DNA of 37,137 nucleotides from Longimicrobiales bacterium. GTDB taxonomy: Bacteria; Gemmatimonadota; Gemmatimonadetes; Longimicrobiales; Gaopeijiaceae. The notes beneath the pieces were generated by a model. The model saw only the letters and a list, made by a program, of their open reading frames with translations. It had not been told where the DNA came from and did not search any database. A program made the position numbers and the translations under genes. Positions 32,438-37,137 of the stretch are shown here, piece after piece. Each line of letters opens with the position of its first letter. Within the stretch, counting starts at the first letter, position 1. The stretch is from NCBI GenBank assembly GCA_028278645.1, contig JANQDZ010000001.1, forward strand, positions 1-37,137, given 5' to 3'.

Positions 32438-33673
32438 ATGGCGGGGCAATCGCTAGTTGGGGAGGCCGGACGTCGCGGAAGCGGCGTCCGGTCCGATTGT
32501 TGGGTTGGATTGGAGAAGACGGACTCGGGGGGCGTTCAACTCAACCTGACATCGAAGGTTGGAGACCTTTTCGGAGACTCGATCCGGAAGGTCGTCCTGG
32601 ATACGGTGAAAGCGTTCGGGTGCGAAAACCTGGTCCTGCACGTGGAGGATCAGGGTGCCTTGCCCTGGGTGATCCAGGCACGGGTGGAAGCCGCGTTACG
32701 GAGGAGCGGTCTTGAGCCTCAGAATGATCCGAGGCCACCGGCTCGGCCTGCGCCCAGGCCCGACGGCACATCCCAGGATCGCCTGAGACGCTCCCGCCTC
32801 TACCTGCCGGGCAACGAGCCGAAGTTTGCGGTAAATGCCGGCCTTCATCTGCCAGACGGGGTCATCCTCGATCTGGAGGACTCGGTCCACCCGGCGGAAA
32901 AAGACGCAGCCCGTTATATGGTTCGGAACGCCCTCCGCTGCGTGGATTTTGGACCGGCCGAACGGATGGTCCGCATCAACCAGGATGAGTTGGGCCTGGA
33001 AGATCTCGACGTGGTCGTACCGGAAAACCCCGAGATGATCCTTATCCCCAAGGTGGAGACTTCCGGCCAGATAGAGCAGGTACAGGCCCGAATCGATGCC
33101 ATCCAGAAGGATCAGGGCCTCGAATTCCCCATATGGCTCATGCCCATCCTGGAATCGGCCCAAGGCGTGGAGAACGCACTGGACATTGCTCTCGCCTCGC
33201 CGAAAGTGGCCGCCCTCACCATCGGTCTGGAAGATTACACCGCCGATCTGGGCGTGGTTAAGACACCGGAGGGGTCCGAAACGCTCTGGGCCCGAAGCCG
33301 TCTGGTGAACGCAGCCCGGGCAGCGGGGGTCCAGGCCATCGACTCCGTCTACGGGGACGTCGCAGACGAGGCGGGGCTTTTGGCCTGGTGCCAACGCTCC
33401 AGGGCCATGGGCTTCCAGGGTATGGGCTGCATCCATCCTCGACAGATCAGAATCATCCACGAAGGCTTCGCCCCGAGTGAAAAGGAGTTGGAGAAGGCCT
33501 TGCGGATCGTTTCTGCCTTCGAAGATGCAGAGGCCAAAGGACTGGGAGTTGTCAGTCTCGGGACAAAGATGATCGACCGACCCGTAGTGCTCAGAGCTCA
33601 GAAGCTGGTGGACCAAGCCAGAGACGCGGGTCTCCTCGGTGAGCCAGCGGAAGAGGGGGAGGTGACCCCGTGA
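32438..33673 (+). CDS. Citrate lyase CitD-CitE fusion (acyl-carrier gamma domain + beta subunit)
   Basis: A 411-residue protein (GGGAG 7 bases before ATG). Residues 1-90 match CitD, the citrate-lyase acyl carrier: AGRRGSG places Ser15 where E. coli CitD has Ser14 (AGTLESG), the attachment site of the phosphoribosyl-dephospho-CoA arm. FGDSIRKVVLDTVKAFGCEN and LHVEDQGALPWVIQARVEAAL follow the CitD fold. After a Pro-rich linker, residues 112-395 are CitE: RSRLYLPGNEPKF, metal region DLEDSVHPAEKDAAR, RINQ, MPILESAQGVENA and GLEDYTADLG. CitE cleaves citryl-thioester to acetyl-thioester and oxaloacetate. These are usually separate genes. It overlaps citF by 4 bases. Confidence 0.88.
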   Translation: MAGQSLVGEAGRRGSGVRSDCWVGLEKTDSGGVQLNLTSKVGDLFGDSIRKVVLDTVKAFGCENLVLHVEDQGALPWVIQARVEAALRRSGLEPQNDPRPPARPAPRPDGTSQDRLRRSRLYLPGNEPKFAVNAGLHLPDGVILDLEDSVHPAEKDAARYMVRNALRCVDFGPAERMVRINQDELGLEDLDVVVPENPEMILIPKVETSGQIEQVQARIDAIQKDQGLEFPIWLMPILESAQGVENALDIALASPKVAALTIGLEDYTADLGVVKTPEGSETLWARSRLVNAARAAGVQAIDSVYGDVADEAGLLAWCQRSRAMGFQGMGCIHPRQIRIIHEGFAPSEKELEKALRIVSAFEDAEAKGLGVVSLGTKMIDRPVVLRAQKLVDQARDAGLLGEPAEEGEVTP

Positions 33674-35241
33674 ACGACTTCGAGTTTGTCCGGAATGCGG
33701 CGGGACGGATGGTCCCGACCCATGTGAATGGCAAAGCTCAAACACCCTTTCAGGGGGTTGGCAGGTTCGAGCCCTCCGAATCCAAACAGGCTCCCCCGAT
33801 CCGGAGCTGCCGGGACTATCCCGCCGACGGTGACAAGCAGGTGCCGGACCTCAAAACGGCTCTGGAGCGGTGCGGTCTCCGTGATGGGATGACCATCTCG
33901 TCACACCACCATCTCCGGAATGGGGACAGGGTGGCCTTGAAAGCCTTGGAGGCCGCAAGAGATCTGGGTGTGAAGGACCTGATGTGGTTCCCGTCCGCCT
34001 CGTTCCCGTGTCATGAGCCCGTCATCGACCTCATGGAGAGCGGCGTGGTCCACCATATCGAGGGGAGCATGAACGGACCCCTCGGGCGCTACACCTCCGA
34101 GGGAAAGATGAAGGGCCTTGGCGTTCTCCGCTCCCATGGAGGCCGCTGGCAGGCTATTCAGGACGGGGACGTCCACATCGATATCGCGGTGATTGCGGCT
34201 CCTACCGCTGATTCATTCGGGAACGCAAATGGATCGCATGGCCCGTCGGCCTGCGGGTCCCTGGGGTTTGCCTTGGCGGATTCCATCCATGCGGACCATG
34301 TGATCGTGGTTACGGACAACCTGGTTCCATTCCCCTGCCTCCCCTGGCAGATCCAAGGGAATAACGTCGACTTCGTGGTCGAGGTTGATTCAATCGGAGA
34401 TCCCTCCAAAATCGTGTCGGGGACCACACAGATCACCAAGAGTCCCGACCGGCTCTTGATCGCCGAGTACGTAGCTCGGTTCGTCAGAGACGCGGGCATC
34501 ATGAAAGAGGGGTTCTCCTTTCAGGCGGGCGCAGGCGGGATCGCTTTAGCCTTCGCCCAATACCTGAAGGAGATGATGGTGGAAGCCGGCACAAAGGCCC
34601 GGTTCGTGCGGGGTGGATCTACCCAGTATCTCGTTGAAATGCTGGAAGAAGGTCTTACCGACTTCATCCTCGACGGGCAGACCTTCGACCTGGCGGCCGT
34701 GGAATCCATCGCGACAAACCCAACCCACGTCCCGACCTCACCCTTCACGTCCTACAACTACCATGGGAAAGGCAACTTCGCCTCCATGGTCGATGCCGTG
34801 GTGTTGGGTGCCACCGAGGTGGACGTGAACTTCAACGGGAATGTAAACACCCATTCGGACGGAGCCCTGCTTCACGGGATCGGCGGGTGGCAAAACTGCC
34901 TGTTCAGCGGCTGCACCATCCTGGCGGTCCCGGCGGTGAGAGACCGGATTCCGGTTCTGGTGGATGAAGTGACAACCCTTACCGGCCCGGGCGAGCTCGT
35001 CGACGTGGTGGTCACCGAACGCGGGATTGCCATCAACCCCAGGAGGGAAGACCTCCTGGACGCGGTAAAAGACTCCTCTCTTCCGATTCGTTCCCTGGAA
35101 GAGATCAAGGCGGAAGTAGAAGAGATCATCGGCGGCAAGCCGCAAAACCCCAACCTCACCGACCGGCCTGTGGCGGTGATCAAGTGGGTGGACGGAACTG
35201 TCCTGGATACCGTATGGCAACTGGGTGACCAGGACGGCTGA
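33670..35241 (+). CDS. citF: Citrate lyase alpha subunit (citrate:acetyl-ACP transferase)
   Basis: A 523-residue CitF, starting at GTG 33670 and overlapping the CitDE fusion (GTGA). Blocks typical of the family are IRSCRDYPADGDKQ, the CoA-transferase motif ISSHHHLRNGD, IEGSMNGPLGRY, APTADSFGNANG, GPSACGSLGFALADS, FSFQAGAGGIALAFAQYL, NYHGKGNFASMVDAVVLGATEVDVNFN written over residues 357-383, and VTERGIAINPRREDL. It swaps acetate for citrate on the acyl carrier, feeding CitE. No citC, citX or citG (activation and prosthetic-group genes) are visible before the window ends. Confidence 0.95.
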   Translation: MNDFEFVRNAAGRMVPTHVNGKAQTPFQGVGRFEPSESKQAPPIRSCRDYPADGDKQVPDLKTALERCGLRDGMTISSHHHLRNGDRVALKALEAARDLGVKDLMWFPSASFPCHEPVIDLMESGVVHHIEGSMNGPLGRYTSEGKMKGLGVLRSHGGRWQAIQDGDVHIDIAVIAAPTADSFGNANGSHGPSACGSLGFALADSIHADHVIVVTDNLVPFPCLPWQIQGNNVDFVVEVDSIGDPSKIVSGTTQITKSPDRLLIAEYVARFVRDAGIMKEGFSFQAGAGGIALAFAQYLKEMMVEAGTKARFVRGGSTQYLVEMLEEGLTDFILDGQTFDLAAVESIATNPTHVPTSPFTSYNYHGKGNFASMVDAVVLGATEVDVNFNGNVNTHSDGALLHGIGGWQNCLFSGCTILAVPAVRDRIPVLVDEVTTLTGPGELVDVVVTERGIAINPRREDLLDAVKDSSLPIRSLEEIKAEVEEIIGGKPQNPNLTDRPVAVIKWVDGTVLDTVWQLGDQDG

Positions 35242-35271
35242 CACCCATCGCCGGCAAGGAGGCCGGAAGGA

Positions 35272-37092
35272 ATGGACCCCATCGTCGAGTGCGTACCGAA
35301 CATCTCCGAGGGCCGGAATCCCAATGCCATCAAGGAAGTCACAGACGCCATAGAGGCGGTGGCCGACGTCCGCCTCCTGGATGTTGATCCAGGCGACAAG
35401 ACCAACCGCACGGTGATCACTTTCGTGGGCCCACCAGAAGCGGTGGAGGAGGCGGCCTTCCAGACGGTGAAGAAGGCGGCTCAGGTCATCGACATGTCCG
35501 GCCACGAGGGCGAGCACCCTCGCATGGGGGCTACCGATGTGGTGCCCTTCGTTCCCGTTTCAGGCGTATCCATGGAGGATTGCGCGGAGATGGCCCAACG
35601 GGTCGGGGCTCGAATTGGGGAGGAGTTGGGCATCCCGGTTTATCTCTATGAAAACGCCGCCTCCCGGCCAGAACGTCAGAATCTCGCGAAGGTCCGGGCC
35701 GGCGAGTATGAGGGTTTGAAGGAGAAGCTGGCCGATCCCGAATGGGCTCCCGATTTTGGCCCCGCCGAGTTCAACGCCCGGACCGGCGCCACCGCCGTAG
35801 GTGCTCGAGAGTTCCTGGTAGCCTACAACATCAATCTCAACACCACCGATCGCCGGTACGCAAACGAGATCGCCTACGTCCTGCGCGAACGGGGGCGATG
35901 GAAGCGGACCGGGAACACCGATCCCTTCTATTACAAGGGAGATGTGGTGGATTTCGCCGGGGACGGCACATACCCTTGCGGGCCCTGTGACTACGTCGGG
36001 TCTTCCTTCGAAGACCTCGAAGCCCACTACCGGGAGGTCCATGGAGGTGACCTCAGGGCACGGTACGAGGCCCTGGAAATCGATCCGGAGAACCCTGAGG
36101 GCCATGTCTTCACGGACGGCGCATTCAAAGAGGTGAAGGCCATCGGCTGGGTGATCGACGAGTACCAGCGGGCCCAAATCAGCATGAACCTGACCAACTT
36201 CAAGGTGTCCTCCCCTCACGAGGTCCTGGAGGCCGCCAGGGAGGCAGCCCGAGATCGAGGGATCGGCATAACGGGATCTGAGATCGTGGGACTGATCCCC
36301 TTCCAGGCCATTCACGAGGCCGGCCGCTACTACCGGAAGCGGATGATGAAGTCCCCCGGGATCCCCGTCCCTGATCTGGTGGAGACAGCCATCCAGTCCA
36401 TGGGCCTGCGAGATGTCGCGCCATTCGATCCCGGGGAGAAGGTTCTGGGGATGCCTCTGGTGGATGGCCCCCTCGTCCTTAAACCCACGTTCGATTTTGT
36501 GGACGAGGTGTCCCGTGACACGCCGGCCCCCGGCGGCGGGTCGGTCTCGGCTTTGGCCGGAGCCCTCGGAGCCGCCTTGGGAGCCATGGTCGCGAATCTG
36601 TCTGTCGGGAAAGGTGAGTACGATGACCGGTACGACCAGCTTTGCCAGTTGGCGGATGCCGCCCAGAAGGTGAAAGACGCCCTGGTCCGCGGCGTCGATG
36701 AAGACACGCAGGCTTTCGACGAAGTCATCGCTGGGATGCGCATGCCGAAGGACACGCCGGAGGAACGGTCGGTCCGGGCGAAAGCAATCCAGGAGGGCTA
36801 CAAGGCTGCCACAAGGGTTCCGTTGGCCACGGTCGAACAGTGCCGGGACGCCCTACGCATCTGTTTGGAAATGGTCAAAATGGCTCCCGAGGAGATGATG
36901 AGTGACGTGGGGACCGGCGCGCTGGTAGCTCGGGCCGGGCTCATCGGGGCAGCCTACAATGTCCGAATCAATCTCAAGAGCATCGACGACGAGGCCTTCC
37001 GAAGTGAAATGCGGGAGAGTCTCGGCGAACTGGTAGAGGAGGGTGAGGGGCTGGCGAAGGAAGTAGAAGCCGTCATGGAGAAAGCCCTATGA
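35272..37092 (+). CDS. ftcD: Bifunctional glutamate formimidoyltransferase / formimidoyltetrahydrofolate cyclodeaminase with Cys/His insertion
   Basis: A 606-residue FtcD-type enzyme. The N-terminal half transfers the formimino group of formiminoglutamate to tetrahydrofolate: ECVPNISEGRN, GHEGEHPRMGATDVVP with catalytic-type His82, YLYENAA and GWVIDEYQRAQISMNLTNF. The C-terminal half (from about 405) is the cyclodeaminase: FVDEVSRDTPAPGGGSVSALAG. Thus it completes histidine breakdown to glutamate plus methenyl-THF. Unusual is a loop at residues 205-285 containing C236-x2-C239-x12-H252-x4-H257, the spacing of a C2H2 zinc finger. The start has GGAAGGA just upstream. It follows citF by 30 bases and overlaps the next gene by 4. 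Confidence 0.93.
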   Translation: MDPIVECVPNISEGRNPNAIKEVTDAIEAVADVRLLDVDPGDKTNRTVITFVGPPEAVEEAAFQTVKKAAQVIDMSGHEGEHPRMGATDVVPFVPVSGVSMEDCAEMAQRVGARIGEELGIPVYLYENAASRPERQNLAKVRAGEYEGLKEKLADPEWAPDFGPAEFNARTGATAVGAREFLVAYNINLNTTDRRYANEIAYVLRERGRWKRTGNTDPFYYKGDVVDFAGDGTYPCGPCDYVGSSFEDLEAHYREVHGGDLRARYEALEIDPENPEGHVFTDGAFKEVKAIGWVIDEYQRAQISMNLTNFKVSSPHEVLEAAREAARDRGIGITGSEIVGLIPFQAIHEAGRYYRKRMMKSPGIPVPDLVETAIQSMGLRDVAPFDPGEKVLGMPLVDGPLVLKPTFDFVDEVSRDTPAPGGGSVSALAGALGAALGAMVANLSVGKGEYDDRYDQLCQLADAAQKVKDALVRGVDEDTQAFDEVIAGMRMPKDTPEERSVRAKAIQEGYKAATRVPLATVEQCRDALRICLEMVKMAPEEMMSDVGTGALVARAGLIGAAYNVRINLKSIDDEAFRSEMRESLGELVEEGEGLAKEVEAVMEKAL

Positions 37093-37137
37093 AGAAGATC
37101 CCGAGTCTGGAAATCCTCCTGGCTTCAGCGGCTCTGT
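37089..37137 (+). CDS. Start of an unidentified gene (3' end outside window)
   Basis: ATG 37089 overlaps the ftcD stop (ATGA) and the frame stays open to the window edge. Only 16 codons are visible, reading MKKIPSLEILLASAAL. The basic start and hydrophobic run could be a signal peptide or first membrane helix. Nothing more can be said, except that the coupling puts it in the same unit. Confidence 0.55.
   Translation, partial: MKKIPSLEILLASAAL

Overview
The window is GC-rich, densely packed bacterial chromosome. The cell looks Gram-negative: there are outer-membrane beta-barrel proteins, lipoproteins and a lipid-anchored di-heme cytochrome c. The mix of secreted VPS10/BNR-repeat protein, DUF5916 barrel protein, M20 peptidase, secreted alpha/beta hydrolase and hut genes suggests a heterotrophic, amino-acid-using member of the Gemmatimonadota or a relative. 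That placement is inference; no rRNA or other phylogenetic marker is present. No tRNA, CRISPR array, insertion sequence or phage gene was seen.

Layout. Positions 1-313 hold the end of a membrane protein. Positions 300-6520 are a four-gene minus-strand unit: serine hydrolase of beta-lactamase fold, VPS10/BNR protein, proline dehydrogenase, MFS transporter. Positions 6676-10595 hold a secreted AbgB-like M20 amidohydrolase overlapping a DUF5916 barrel protein. Positions 10609-13308 hold a small barrel protein and a large secreted alpha/beta hydrolase on the minus strand. Positions 13691-17499 hold a SRPBCC protein, a short Rho factor and a striking Tyr/Gly-rich secreted protein with a long polybasic tail. 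Positions 17496-22008 are hutH-hutU-hutI on the minus strand. Positions 22147-24831 hold the cytochrome c and a sigma factor / anti-sigma / lipoprotein unit. Positions 24972-25625 hold two tandem Arg-rich mini-proteins, each followed by its own intrinsic terminator. Positions 25704-28356 are an archaeal-type HMG-CoA synthase, thiolase and DUF35 set on the minus strand. Positions 28651-37137 are a plus-strand unit: HD-like protein, aconitase, isocitrate-type dehydrogenase, a CitD-CitE fusion, CitF, bifunctional FtcD, and the start of another gene.

How the genes fit together. HutH, HutU and HutI take histidine to formiminoglutamate, and FtcD in the last unit can convert this to glutamate and one-carbon folate. 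Proline dehydrogenase also feeds toward glutamate. The same unit as FtcD encodes aconitase, an isocitrate dehydrogenase with the NADP-type Lys-Tyr pair, and citrate lyase. One reading is that glutamate-derived 2-oxoglutarate is reductively carboxylated to isocitrate, isomerised to citrate and cleaved to acetate and oxaloacetate; the reverse, breakdown of imported citrate, is also possible. Acetyl units could feed the divergently transcribed thiolase/HMG-CoA synthase set, which resembles the archaeal mevalonate entry complex.

Points most worth a second look are the CitDE fusion and its operon, a C2H2-type Cys/His insertion in FtcD, the archaeal-type HMG-CoA set in a bacterium, the paired Arg-rich mini-proteins, the aromatic/polybasic secreted protein, and a Rho that seems to lack its N-terminal helical domain.
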